39,466 nucleotides of DNA from Planctomycetota bacterium (GCA_017993505.1 JAGOMP010000014.1:13081-52546), one strand, 5' to 3'; counted from the first letter of the stretch, positions 17,198 to 26,189 are shown. Notes: generated by a model from the sequence alone, not told the origin. Numbers and translations are program-made.

Positions 17198-17374
17198 ATA
17201 CTATCCATGACAGCACTATTTTCGTTTTCTTCATTCATGCTGTCATGGATAGTATATTTATCGCTTTCTTCGTTGTCTTTCCTTCAGAAGAAATATGTGT
17301 ATACGAAATTTTTTGAATCGTTTCGTCGTTGTATTTCTTTCCTTCTGAAGAAACACGTATATATTGGGGAGGTT
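17198..17374 (-). pseudogene. Decayed tandem copies of the glgC 3' end, with an 18-bp inverted repeat
   Basis: The region just past the glgC stop repeats the sequence of glgC codons near 17421-17494. One copy (about 17236-17303) differs from glgC over its first 35 bases at six positions, all transitions. A second (about 17313-17365) keeps the TTTCTTTCCTTCTG core, and a third fragment lies near 17211-17230. Read on the minus strand the best copy still shows KDNEESDKYTIHDS, against KDGEENDKYVVRDG in GlgC. ATACTATCCATGACAGCA (17198-17215) and its exact complement (17238-17255) form an 18-bp hairpin that may end glgC transcription. Bases 17049-17197 hold nothing recognisable. Confidence 0.75.
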
Positions 17375-18625
17375 TTAGAGACGTGTGCCAGAAGGAATTC
17401 GTGTGCCTTTTGGAATTACAATGATGCCGTCACGGACAACATATTTATCGTTTTCTTCACCATCTTTCTTTCCTTCTGGGGAAATATACACGCCATCACC
17501 AATTCGTACATTTTTATCAATGATTGCATTTTTAATATAGCAATCTCGACCAATTCCTATAGGAATATCATCAGAAGCTGCATCAATTTCATAATAATCA
17601 GCACCCATGAGAATAGAATATTCTGCTACTGTGCCTTCACCAATTAATTGACGGATTCCAATAATTGTATTTAAAAGGCGATGACCTGAAATAATACAAC
17701 CATCAGAAAGAAGACAACGAGTGATATCACAACAATTGATTTTAGAAGGTGGTAAATAACGCATATGAGTATATATGGGAGCTTTCATATCATAAAAAGA
17801 AAATGGGGGCACTACTTCAGTTAATGCAAGGTTGGCTTCCCAAAAACTTCCAATAGTACCTATGTCTTTCCAATAGCTATCAAAAATATAGCTGTATACA
17901 TTATAATTTGGAATGGCATTGGGAATAATATTTTTTCCAAAATCTTTATGATCTTTAACTTGTAAAACTTCTCTTAGCACAGACATATTAAAAATATAAA
18001 TACCCATACTAGCTAAAAATTGTTCATCTTCTTCATAGAGTGGAGATCTAAAATCATGAATATCAGCAGTAGGACCAGGCTTTTCTAAAAATTCAACAAT
18101 GCGTCTATCTTGATTGATTTTCATAATGCCCAATTCACTTGCTTCTTGTCGTTTCACCGGTTTTGTACAAATCGTTAATTGTGCTTTATTGGCAATATGT
18201 TCTTTCAGAACCTCTTGAAAATCCATACGATAGAGTTGGTCTCCTGAAAGAATGATAACATAATCTGGTTTTTCATCTAAAATATAATTTAAATTTCGAC
18301 GAACTGCATCTGCAGTTCCTTGGTACCATAGTTCTAAATCTGGCGTTTGTTGTGCAGCAAGTATTCGGATAAAATTATGTTGGTCATGGAAATGGTCAAA
18401 TTGGTAGGTAGATGACACATGGTCATGCAATGAAACACTATTAAATTGAGTGAGAAGTAAAATTTGTCGAATATAGCTATTAATACAATTACTAATGGGA
18501 ATATCGACTAAGCGATACTTTCCGCCTAATGGAACTGCAGGTTTGGAACGACTACGAGTTAAGGGTTGCAATCGAGTTCCTTGTCCGCCCCCTAAAATAA
18601 CACCAATTACATTCGGTACAATCAT
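17375..18625 (-). CDS. glgC: Glucose-1-phosphate adenylyltransferase (ADP-glucose pyrophosphorylase)
   Basis: This 416-residue enzyme makes ADP-glucose from ATP and glucose-1-phosphate, the committed step of bacterial glycogen synthesis. Diagnostic segments are VILGGGQGTRLQPLTRSRSK at the N-terminus, GGKYRLVDIPISNCINS, YQGTADAVRRNL, ILSGDQLYRMDF, VEFLEKPG and MGIYIFN. A left-handed beta-helix follows (ISGHRLLNTIIGIRQLIGEG... IKNAIIDKNVRIGDGV). The length fits the family. ATG 18625 has AAAGGGAAA upstream. It is divergent from hemW with about 147 bp between the starts. No glgA or glgB is adjacent. Its 3' end has been tandemly duplicated into the downstream gap. Confidence 0.96.
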   Translation of the reverse strand: MIVPNVIGVILGGGQGTRLQPLTRSRSKPAVPLGGKYRLVDIPISNCINSYIRQILLLTQFNSVSLHDHVSSTYQFDHFHDQHNFIRILAAQQTPDLELWYQGTADAVRRNLNYILDEKPDYVIILSGDQLYRMDFQEVLKEHIANKAQLTICTKPVKRQEASELGIMKINQDRRIVEFLEKPGPTADIHDFRSPLYEEDEQFLASMGIYIFNMSVLREVLQVKDHKDFGKNIIPNAIPNYNVYSYIFDSYWKDIGTIGSFWEANLALTEVVPPFSFYDMKAPIYTHMRYLPPSKINCCDITRCLLSDGCIISGHRLLNTIIGIRQLIGEGTVAEYSILMGADYYEIDAASDDIPIGIGRDCYIKNAIIDKNVRIGDGVYISPEGKKDGEENDKYVVRDGIIVIPKGTRIPSGTRL

Positions 18626-18772
18626 TATATTTTCCCTTTACATGTGGATATGAAACTAGACTTTTCCTGCAATTATTTTATCAAAAAGAAATTTTCTTTA
18701 CAAGTTGTTTTTTTATTCTATTATTATATAAATTTTTTTATTTTTCAATTATTCAGTATACTAGGAAACATT

Positions 18773-19849
18773 ATGTTGCAAAATTTTCCAGGAATTTATA
18801 TTCATGTACCTTTTTGTTTAAAAAAATGTGCATATTGTGCTTTTTATTCATTAGAAAATTTTTCAAAATACAATGAATATTGTAAAGCAATACAGCGAGA
18901 CATTGATTTTATTTGCCATTTTGCCTATGATACGAAACCAGATACGCTCTATTGGGGCGGAGGCACACCTTCTTTATTAAAAGAGCATGAATTGGCAACA
19001 TGGATGCAACAATTGACCAATACATTTACTTTTCAAGAAGTGACTATGGAAGTAAATCCTTCCTCCATGACACAAGAAAAATGTAAATTTTATCGTTCTA
19101 TTGGAATACAAAGAATTTCTATTGGAATACAAAGCTTAGATGACCAAGTTTTACAATTTTTAGGGCGACTTCACACAGCAAAACAAGCCAAGCAGGTCAT
19201 ACAACAAGTTCAATCCACATTTGAAAACTTTAGTTTAGATCTTATATATGCTATTCCCCAAGTTTCTAGTCAAATTATTTATACTACATTGCAACAAATG
19301 GTAGAAAACTTTCAACCGCCCCATATTTCTACATATCCTTTAGAAATTTATTCCCATACACTTTTAGGGAAAAAAAATTTACAATCTTCTGAGGAACAAT
19401 TTTCAAAAGAATATGAATGGATTCATCAATATTTGCAGTCTCAAGGATATATACATTATGAAGTGTCTAATTTCTGTAAGAAAGACTTTCAAGCCCTACA
19501 TAACAGTAAATATTGGAAATGCATTCCCTATTGGGGCCTTGGTCCTTCCGCACATTCTTTATGGAATCATCGACGGTTTTCTTATAAAGATATCCAACAT
19601 TATATAGAACAAGATTTACAAAACCTCTATGAAAATGCTCTTCCTCTTTCGCCTCAAGATATGCACGAAGAACAAATCATGCTTGTAGCTCGAACATTAC
19701 AAGGCATCCCACGCTTTCAATGCAGTATAACAGATGAACGTTTACAATTTTTAATCAAACAAAACTTACTTTCTTTGGAAAATCAGCAAATTTATATCCA
19801 ACCACAAGGTTGGCAAGTTTTAAACAGCTTAATTGTAGAATTATTATAA
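18773..19849 (+). CDS. hemW: HemW-like radical SAM protein
   Basis: This 358-residue radical SAM protein of the HemN/HemW group is a probable haem chaperone rather than coproporphyrinogen oxidase. The cluster motif is C15-x3-C19-x2-C22 followed by A-F. HemW has CxxxCxxCxF, while true HemN has a fourth cysteine (CxxxCxxCxC). Other family segments are YWGGGTPSLL, MEVNPSSMT, RISIGIQSLDDQVLQFLGRLH and GLGPSAHS. I start at ATG 18773, with AGGAAACATT upstream, because it begins LQNFPGIYIHVPFC as family members do. The frame open from 18644 would add 43 hydrophobic residues with no SD. It converges on the following minus-strand gene with only 3 bp between stops and no terminator visible. Confidence 0.92.
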   Translation: MLQNFPGIYIHVPFCLKKCAYCAFYSLENFSKYNEYCKAIQRDIDFICHFAYDTKPDTLYWGGGTPSLLKEHELATWMQQLTNTFTFQEVTMEVNPSSMTQEKCKFYRSIGIQRISIGIQSLDDQVLQFLGRLHTAKQAKQVIQQVQSTFENFSLDLIYAIPQVSSQIIYTTLQQMVENFQPPHISTYPLEIYSHTLLGKKNLQSSEEQFSKEYEWIHQYLQSQGYIHYEVSNFCKKDFQALHNSKYWKCIPYWGLGPSAHSLWNHRRFSYKDIQHYIEQDLQNLYENALPLSPQDMHEEQIMLVARTLQGIPRFQCSITDERLQFLIKQNLLSLENQQIYIQPQGWQVLNSLIVELL

Positions 19850-19852
19850 TCA

Positions 19853-21322
19853 TTATCTTCTGATATAGACAATCCAATAATCATCACGATATGCACAATA
19901 CATAGCAGAATACGCCCATTTCCAAGGCAGTTTTTCATATGGGATCAACCATTCTTTATCTTTTAATTTTTCTCCATACACTAACAATACATCAGGATAA
20001 TGGATGTCTACTTTAAATTGTTTATGGTAGATTTTGGAATAAAAGTCAAGATAGACAAAGGAATATTTTGAACAACTACAAATTGTTTTCATTGATTTCC
20101 ATGGAATTATAGTAGTAATTTTCTGAAATTTTGTATCGTGTAGATATGAGTTTTCAAAATAATCATAATGAAGGGAAACGATAAAATAACAAAAAAGAAT
20201 ATAACATGCATAAGTGATTACTTTTTGATATTTCCAATCTATGATAAAATGAAGAATACTAGCAACACCTAAAGAAATTGGTACAGCTAAATAAATATAG
20301 ATTCGATAATACGGCGTGATTCCTTGCAGGATCATTAAAATTAAAGTAATAGGCAAGCTTAATCCAATCAGTAAACGTATGTATAGAGAAGATTGTTTAT
20401 TTTTTTGTAAACAACAACCTAAAAAACAAATGATCAATACAAGACAACTAGAAACATGAGGATATATAGGAAAAACATTTCCTATTGTTTGCCAAATATG
20501 GACACAACATTCCCATATTGTCTTTCCTGAATTTTCTAAGATCCAACGATTTTGGAATACATCTTGGAGACCACTGTGGAGGACCTTATCCATAGTACTG
20601 GGATCGCTAAAAAAGAAAGTAGATACATCATAATTACAATTTTCACATCCTTGGACAATCAACATGGGCATCCATAATAAAAAACTACCTATAATACAAC
20701 ATATACAAGAAATACATAATGGAATGATTCTGTCACGATGATATAAAAATAAAAAAATTCCGCTGACAGAACAAATAATGGCTAAATAATATCCAAAAGA
20801 AAGTAATGTATGAATTCCTAAAATGCTACATAGGATAAATCCAATATACCAACGTTTTGTAACTTTTTCACTATGACAGATATGATATAAGAGAATGATC
20901 ACTAAAAAAAAGAAAGTCATAGATAAAGTATACCCTCTACCCATTACTAATTTAGAATTTACCATCCAATTTCCTAAGTATATTAATACTGCTCCTACAC
21001 TTTCCCATTTCCCAAAAAATTTATAACATAGATAATATAATAAAAAAATATTGACTAAAGAACACACGCAAGGAATGATGCGCATAGAAAATAAAACATT
21101 TCCTGTGATTGCATATATTAATGTTGCTAATTCTGAATAGAACATGTGATTGCTAGGATTATAATGAGTATAAACATATCCAAAACCATTAGATATAAAT
21201 TGATTAAATGTCCAATATTCATCATATATAAAAGTACGAAAAAAAAGACACCATATATTATATATTAACAAAACAATACAAATTCCCACAAATTCTTTAT
21301 GTCTTTTACAATACTCTATCAT
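19853..21322 (-). CDS. Multi-pass membrane protein, GT-C glycosyltransferase-like
   Basis: This 489-residue integral membrane protein has about ten to twelve hydrophobic segments. The first loop after the N-terminal helix carries D34-E35 in FIYDEYWTF, the position and type of the acidic motif in GT-C enzymes (ArnT/PMT-like), which use a lipid-linked sugar donor. A soluble C-terminal tail (about 400-489) follows. This suggests transfer of a sugar to lipid A, another glycolipid or protein on the periplasmic side, but donor and acceptor are unknown. Family assignment rests on topology and the DE motif only. ATG 21322 has GAGG nine bases upstream. Bases 21323-21489 upstream are A/T-rich without a recognisable feature. 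Confidence 0.7.
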   Translation of the reverse strand: MIEYCKRHKEFVGICIVLLIYNIWCLFFRTFIYDEYWTFNQFISNGFGYVYTHYNPSNHMFYSELATLIYAITGNVLFSMRIIPCVCSLVNIFLLYYLCYKFFGKWESVGAVLIYLGNWMVNSKLVMGRGYTLSMTFFFLVIILLYHICHSEKVTKRWYIGFILCSILGIHTLLSFGYYLAIICSVSGIFLFLYHRDRIIPLCISCICCIIGSFLLWMPMLIVQGCENCNYDVSTFFFSDPSTMDKVLHSGLQDVFQNRWILENSGKTIWECCVHIWQTIGNVFPIYPHVSSCLVLIICFLGCCLQKNKQSSLYIRLLIGLSLPITLILMILQGITPYYRIYIYLAVPISLGVASILHFIIDWKYQKVITYACYILFCYFIVSLHYDYFENSYLHDTKFQKITTIIPWKSMKTICSCSKYSFVYLDFYSKIYHKQFKVDIHYPDVLLVYGEKLKDKEWLIPYEKLPWKWAYSAMYCAYRDDYWIVYIRR

Positions 21323-21489
21323 GGAGTTAAACCTCTATTTTGTAAATAAATGAATAACATCGTATCTTATATTACATATAATGCATCTTACCATAAAAAA
21401 AACTATAAGACATATATAAAAAATACATCGTGGTAACATATACTAAAGTAATGAAACAATAAATAAAAAAGAAGGTTTTACAAAAAAAC

Positions 21490-21517
21490 TTGACAAATGA
21501 TAAAAGAATAGTATACT
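21490..21517 (+). promoter_or_regulatory. Promoter of tRNA-Ser
   Basis: TTGACA (21490-21495), a 16-bp spacer, TATACT (21512-21517), ending eight bases before the tRNA. The -35 box is a perfect consensus. Confidence 0.85.
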
Positions 21518-21525
21518 CTACCAAT

Positions 21526-21613
21526 GGAGAGGTGCCAGAGCGGCTTATTGGGGCGGTCTCGAAAATCGTTGTGCTCTTTTAGAGTACCGAGGGTTCGAAT
21601 CCCTCCCTCTCCG
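21526..21613 (+). tRNA. tRNA-Ser(CGA)
   Basis: 88 nt. Acceptor stem GGAGAGG/CCTCTCC with discriminator G; anticodon loop CTCGAAA (anticodon CGA, reads UCG); long variable arm GTGCTCTTTTAGAGTAC; T-loop GTTCGAATC. CCA is not encoded. Seven T follow directly and may end transcription. Confidence 0.96.
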
Positions 21614-21835
21614 TTTTTTTATGTCTTATCCTATTCTAAGATTCTATTCTATTATTTCCTTTATTTTTTTATATTATACAATTTTTTAGTTTCATGCTTT
21701 TTTGTATTTTTTAGAATCCATCTTTTAGATTACATAATTTTTTAGAATCCATCTTTTTTATTGTACAATCTCTTCAGAACAATCCCTAAAATTTAAAATA
21801 AAAAAACGATTGGGATTTTTATTATGACTGTATAT
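21614..21835. other. A/T-rich intergenic stretch with a short direct repeat
   Basis: ATTTTTTAGAATCCATCTTTT occurs at 21706 and again at 21737 (31-bp period), with a partial copy at 21681. AATCCC (21781) and GGGATTTTTATT (21812) could form a weak hairpin. No gene or promoter was recognised. Confidence 0.6.
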
Positions 21836-21872
21836 AAAAAAAAGTAGCTATAAAACATAGCTACTTTTTTTT
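21836..21872 (-). terminator. Terminator of the HIT-protein gene
   Basis: The stem pairs AGTAGCTAT (21843-21851) with ATAGCTACT (21857-21865) around AAAAC, flanked by an A-run on the left and T8 on the right. It works on either strand and lies 47 bp past the minus-strand stop. Confidence 0.85.
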
Positions 21873-21918
21873 ATGAAAAATATATTAGAAAAGAAAATTT
21901 TCTATGATCTAAATATAT

Positions 21919-22437
21919 TTATTGAGATACTTTTGCATAAAGTTTTTCATAAAGTTCTTCTAATGATTGGTTAATGATTTTTACATCCCCTAAAACAGGC
22001 ATGAAATTCGTATCTCCTAACCAACGTGGTACAATGTGAATATGTATATGTTCTGCAACACCAGCACCTGCAACTGCACCTATGTTAATTCCTATATTAA
22101 ATCCTTGTGCATTGACTACATTTTTTAAAATAGTTTGCCATTTTACTGTACTTGCCATCAATTCTTCGTATGTTTCTATAGCATGTTCTTCCATATTTCC
22201 ACTATGTTTATAAGGCACGATCATGAGATGACCATTGCTATAAGGATATTTATTCATAATGACAAAAGTATATTTGTTTCGTTCTAAAATGAGATTTTCT
22301 TTATCATTATCTGGATGAGGAATAAAATCACAGAAAAAACAAGGACTTTTTTTGGGTTTTTTGATGAGCTCCATTCTCCAAGGTGCCCAAAGTTGGTTTA
22401 TTTTTACTAGATTTACATGTTGTTCTACTTTATCCAT
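21919..22437 (-). CDS. HIT-family nucleotide hydrolase/phosphorylase
   Basis: This 172-residue HIT-domain protein acts on nucleoside phosphates, probably as an Ap4A phosphorylase/hydrolase-like enzyme. The histidine triad is H130-I-H132-I-H134-I-V-P-R-W, with H132 as nucleophile. It is followed by GDTNFMPVLGDVK, as in the bacterial branch that contains mycobacterial Ap4A phosphorylase. The N-terminus carries LWAPWRMELI and CFFCDF, and ENLILERNKYTFVIMNKYPYSNGHLMIVP is typical of the family. ATG 22437 has only a weak SD (AAGTGA). It is transcribed alone, divergent from the prepilin operon. Confidence 0.92.
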   Translation of the reverse strand: MDKVEQHVNLVKINQLWAPWRMELIKKPKKSPCFFCDFIPHPDNDKENLILERNKYTFVIMNKYPYSNGHLMIVPYKHSGNMEEHAIETYEELMASTVKWQTILKNVVNAQGFNIGINIGAVAGAGVAEHIHIHIVPRWLGDTNFMPVLGDVKIINQSLEELYEKLYAKVSQ

Positions 22438-22478
22438 ATTTTCACTTTCATGTTATGCAGTATGTTGCGAAAATTATT

Positions 22479-22515
22479 TTCAGAGAAAATACATTACTAT
22501 TGTATTTTTTCTGAA
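22479..22515. promoter_or_regulatory. 15-bp dyad between divergent HIT and prepilin genes
   Basis: TTCAGAGAAAATACA (22479-22493) and TGTATTTTTTCTGAA (22501-22515) pair over 15 bp with one G-T, loop TTACTAT. It sits 42 bp upstream of the HIT start and 183 bp upstream of the prepilin start, so an operator or RNA hairpin is possible. The rest of the 22438-22697 gap is A/T-rich with no clear promoter boxes. Confidence 0.45.
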
Positions 22516-22697
22516 TTATATCTTAAAGTTGTTATTTTGTCAATATTATTATTTTTTTATGTTTTTTTAGATATTCTATATTTATTAGTTTTAATTTATG
22601 TTTTGTAGCTTGATTTTTGATTTTTTTTATGATACACTTTTTTTATTCTAATTTTTTCATTGCATTTCCAAAATAAGAATATATATAGGTAATCATT

Positions 22698-23690
22698 ATG
22701 AAAAATCGTGTTTCTGGTTTCACTTTAGTAGAATTAATGATGGCCATGGGATTATTAGTATTATTAGGATCCTTATTAATGGTCATTTTTCGTGGAGTGA
22801 TGGATGTTTGGAAAGTAGCAGATGAACAACGAATGTTTGCTGAAGATGCACGTAATATTATAGAATGTCTCCAAGAAGACATGGAAGCTTTATACCATCA
22901 TGATTTGCAAAGAGGGCTTGCTAGATTGGAATTAGATTTTGATAGGTATGGGCAACAACGTTTGCGTTTTATTCGTAAAATTTCGCAAGAATCACAACAT
23001 ATTCTTTTACGAAATGCAGGAGCAGCTACAGTACAACAAGGATATTCTCATTTCTATTCTTCTAAAAATTTAACTTCTGGTAAATATCGTGCAACTGGTG
23101 GTATTGGAGAAGTAGTTTATTTATTTTCTCCTTTCCAGAATTCTTTAGAATTTTGGCGTGGTTTTCGATGTCCGCCTGGTAGATCAGAGTCTTGTTGGTT
23201 GAATTCCAATTTGTTGAATTCAATATGGATTAAAAAGAATTGTGATTTATTATCTGATTCTGTTCTTCTATGTTGGTTTTCTTGTTGGGATGAAAACACG
23301 ATTCGTTGGACAAATTCATCTTCTGAATGGATATTTGAATCAGGTAGAAAAGAAAAATTGCCTTTAAAATTACGAGTTATTTTGATTATGCGTGGTGAAT
23401 TTTCTCCTCAGGCTGTCTTAAATAAAGATATAAATATAGATGAAATAGAATGGTTTGGAATTACAAAACAACAAAATTTTCCAGTTTTGCCCTCTTCATG
23501 CAATTATTATGTCCATGTAGGCAATGAATGGATGGAATTTCAAGAATGTACTTCAGACCGTGTCATTGGGTTGAAACGTGGAATGTTTAAAACAAAGCCT
23601 GTGGCTCATAAACAAGGCACTAAAGTAGAATGGGGAACTTGTTTTTCTATTGTCATTTCGTTTCCAACTTCAATTATATCAATGGAGTAA
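22698..23690 (+). CDS. GspJ-like type II pseudopilin
   Basis: This 330-residue protein has a type IV prepilin leader: MKNRVSG-FTLVELMMAMG, cut after G7, with the conserved Glu at mature position 5 and a hydrophobic helix. The ectodomain begins DVWKVADEQRMFAEDARNIIECLQEDMEAL, the pattern of minor pseudopilin GspJ. It would be processed by a prepilin peptidase and sit at a type II secretion or type IV pilus tip. ATG 22698 has AGG eight bases upstream. It is followed after 4 bp by a small FHA gene and then a kinase-like membrane protein. This context is unusual for gspJ, which normally lies between gspI and gspK, so the apparatus it serves is not shown here. Confidence 0.8.
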   Translation: MKNRVSGFTLVELMMAMGLLVLLGSLLMVIFRGVMDVWKVADEQRMFAEDARNIIECLQEDMEALYHHDLQRGLARLELDFDRYGQQRLRFIRKISQESQHILLRNAGAATVQQGYSHFYSSKNLTSGKYRATGGIGEVVYLFSPFQNSLEFWRGFRCPPGRSESCWLNSNLLNSIWIKKNCDLLSDSVLLCWFSCWDENTIRWTNSSSEWIFESGRKEKLPLKLRVILIMRGEFSPQAVLNKDINIDEIEWFGITKQQNFPVLPSSCNYYVHVGNEWMEFQECTSDRVIGLKRGMFKTKPVAHKQGTKVEWGTCFSIVISFPTSIISME

Positions 23691-23694
23691 GTAT

Positions 23695-23961
23695 ATGGCT
23701 AAATTGATTTTTAATGGACAAGAATATCTATTTGAAGATTATGCTACGATTGGAAGATCATCCAAGTGCACCATTAAAATTTCTGACATGAAATTATCAC
23801 GTATTCATTGTGAGATTATTCGAGATGATGAAGATTTTATTTTAATAGATTTACAAAGTCAAAATGGTGTTCAGCTCAATGGTGAATTTATATCTGAAGC
23901 ATTGTTAGCCGATAATGATCAAATTTTGCTGGGTTTGTCGGAAGTTGTTTTTTTGAGGTGA
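23695..23961 (+). CDS. Single-domain FHA protein
   Basis: This 88-residue cytoplasmic protein is nearly all one FHA domain: TIGRSSKC (Gly-Arg-Ser), LSRIHCEI (Ser and His), DLQSQNGVQLNG (Asn-Gly). These residues bind a phosphothreonine peptide. ATG 23695 has GGAG seven bases upstream, four bases after the prepilin stop; a frame open from 23650 would run into the prepilin gene and is rejected. It is 4 bp before the next gene. Linkage suggests it bridges a phosphorylated partner to the membrane protein encoded downstream (inference). Confidence 0.88.
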   Translation: MAKLIFNGQEYLFEDYATIGRSSKCTIKISDMKLSRIHCEIIRDDEDFILIDLQSQNGVQLNGEFISEALLADNDQILLGLSEVVFLR

Positions 23962-23965
23962 TAGC

Positions 23966-26167
23966 ATGGCCTTGGAGCGTTGGAGTTTTGTTGTTATTGT
24001 ACGAGTTTGGATAGGAATTTTTATTATTTTATTTCTTGGATTATTGATATCTGGTTTATTAGGTTATTGGATTGCATTTTTATCATGCTTTGTTTTATTT
24101 TTTGGATTTTTAGGTGGATCAGTATTCTGCATTTGGCGTTTTTCAGGTTCTTATTTATGGGATTATTTAGTTCGCATTTCTTTATTATTGGGCGAAAAAT
24201 TTGATACAAACAATTTATTAAATAAAGATTTACCATTAAAATGCGAACGAGCATTGTCTCGTTATCAACGAGAAAAGCACCAATGGAATCAATTGCAAGA
24301 AGAAACAAAAATTGTCCAAGAATCGCAAGGAATTTTGCAAGAAAATTTTCAAAAATTGCAAGAAAAAGAACAAAGTTTGCGTGTTTTATGGAATAATGTT
24401 CTACAAAAATTAGGCGTAGGTGTTTTTTTTGTAGACAAAGACGGCAAAATTTTACAAGATTATTCGTCTTATTTAGAACAACTTTTAGATGAACGAAATA
24501 TACAAGGGAAAAAGATAACACAATTATTTTTTCGTAGTCCTTCCCAGCGTACACAACTACAAGCGTTTGAAAATTGGTTAGAAAAAATATTTATAGGAAA
24601 AAGTTTAGAATTGCGTCGATTTTTTATTTCCAATGTTACGTATAATAAAGAAGGCAATACAAATAAAATATGGTTACGCGAATACAAAATGCATATGGAA
24701 CCAATTGTGGATGGTGACTCTGTAACATGTGGCATGATTTGGTTAGAAGATGTATCAAAAATTCGTGACCTTGAAGAAGAAGTTGCAGAAAAAGAAGATC
24801 AAAAAAAAGAGAGCGTTGCTTATACTTTAGAAATGTTAAAACTAGAGCCAGAAGTACTGCATGATTTTTTAGATGATCTACGTGTACGCCTAGAAAGTAT
24901 TGAAGAAAGACTTCATTTATTACAACGAGGCACATTAAACCGTATGATTATTTTGGAATTAGTAGAGAGCCTAAGCGAATTAAAAAATAGTGCAGGATCT
25001 TTGCAATTGCATGCCATTGTAGCAGAAACTGAAAAAATAGAGAAATTATTAAATATTTTGAAAAATACTCCTGGAATGTTTCGGTTTGAGCAAATTTTAG
25101 AAATTGAAAAAAGTATTAGAAAATTTTTAGAATTATTGTCTCAATTTCAACATATTGGGCAAGTTTTATCAGATGTTCAAAAAGAGGAGGAAAATGAAAC
25201 TAGCAAAGAGGAAGAAAAAGAAGAATTGCCAGATTATATTCAATTAACAGACATTTATTTCCTCCGTCATATTCAAAATTATATTCAAAGAGCAGTGACT
25301 TCTGCAGGCAACTTTCCATTAGAAGTAGTTCGGTTGTTTAGACAGTCAGAAATATTATGGAATAGTATTTTACCTAACACTGAAAATAATGCATATGGCA
25401 TTTTTGAATTTCGTTCTTTATTAGAACGAGTCTTAGAAAGTTTACAGTCAAATATACATAATAGAAACATTTCTATTTGCATTGAATCTGATACTCCTAC
25501 TATTTTAATACAATGTGATAGCAATAAAGTTTGCAATTTATTGGCTATGTTTTTAACTGTTTCTATTTGGCGTGCTGAAAAAGGCAGTGAATTAAAAATT
25601 ACTTTACATATTAGCCAAGATGAAGATCCTACTTTAGACGTTCTCAAAGTACAAACAGAAGCTACTATTCGAAATACAGATGCAAAAACAGTAGAACGAG
25701 TAAAAAAATGGCGTGCTGGAATTCAACGATATTTAAAAGAATGTTCCGCTTATTTAACTACATTAACTTGGGGATTTATGCTAGAATTGCCAGAAGTCGT
25801 CAATAAAAGATTCTCCTCTGGAATTAAAATGGGACTCTGGGGTACTCAATACTCTGAGTTAGAAGAAACATTATCAAAAATCAAAGAATACTTTCCTATG
25901 CCATTAAAACTTGTTTCAGATACACAAAATGAAGAATGTAACATTTTATTTATAGAACTAGATATACTAGAAATGTTACAAGAACAATATGAAAAAAAAC
26001 GAAAAGAATCACCCAATACAATATTTATTTTAATTTTACCTACTAAACAAAAAAATTTAGAACCACAATTTTTTCAACTAGGTTTTTTTGATTTTATTCA
26101 ACTTCCTTGGCATGCTGGCGATTTAAAATGGACGTTACTACAATCACTTTCTAAAATAAAATTATGA
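23966..26167 (+). CDS. Membrane protein resembling a degenerate hybrid histidine kinase
   Basis: This 733-residue protein matches no known family exactly. Visible order: two membrane helices (about 8-28 and 33-55), coiled coil (about 90-135), PAS-like domain (about 135-260), and a helical segment with an HPt-like motif. That motif reads S337-E-L-K-N-S-A-G-S-L, where a real HPt has H-x-L-K-G-S-A, so the phospho-histidine is replaced by serine. A second helical bundle (about 400-460) follows. An ATPase-like region (about 470-600) lacks the Asn box and glycine boxes. A receiver-like tail (about 620-733) may keep an Asp (D666 in FIELDI), but the conserved Lys is Leu (QLPW) and the acidic pair is absent. 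It probably works by binding rather than catalysis. It is last in the prepilin-FHA operon. ATG 23966 has GAGG upstream. Confidence 0.75.
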   Translation: MALERWSFVVIVRVWIGIFIILFLGLLISGLLGYWIAFLSCFVLFFGFLGGSVFCIWRFSGSYLWDYLVRISLLLGEKFDTNNLLNKDLPLKCERALSRYQREKHQWNQLQEETKIVQESQGILQENFQKLQEKEQSLRVLWNNVLQKLGVGVFFVDKDGKILQDYSSYLEQLLDERNIQGKKITQLFFRSPSQRTQLQAFENWLEKIFIGKSLELRRFFISNVTYNKEGNTNKIWLREYKMHMEPIVDGDSVTCGMIWLEDVSKIRDLEEEVAEKEDQKKESVAYTLEMLKLEPEVLHDFLDDLRVRLESIEERLHLLQRGTLNRMIILELVESLSELKNSAGSLQLHAIVAETEKIEKLLNILKNTPGMFRFEQILEIEKSIRKFLELLSQFQHIGQVLSDVQKEEENETSKEEEKEELPDYIQLTDIYFLRHIQNYIQRAVTSAGNFPLEVVRLFRQSEILWNSILPNTENNAYGIFEFRSLLERVLESLQSNIHNRNISICIESDTPTILIQCDSNKVCNLLAMFLTVSIWRAEKGSELKITLHISQDEDPTLDVLKVQTEATIRNTDAKTVERVKKWRAGIQRYLKECSAYLTTLTWGFMLELPEVVNKRFSSGIKMGLWGTQYSELEETLSKIKEYFPMPLKLVSDTQNEECNILFIELDILEMLQEQYEKKRKESPNTIFILILPTKQKNLEPQFFQLGFFDFIQLPWHAGDLKWTLLQSLSKIKL

Positions 26168-26189
26168 AAATATCCTATATACTGAAGAT

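Noticed and set aside
17200..17374. Attachment site or integrated element next to tRNA-Asn
   Set aside because: No integrase or phage gene, no direct copy of the tRNA 3' end; the repeats match the glgC tail instead.
23966..26167. Functional hybrid histidine kinase
   Set aside because: The HPt-type histidine is serine, ATP-binding boxes are missing and the receiver lysine is replaced.
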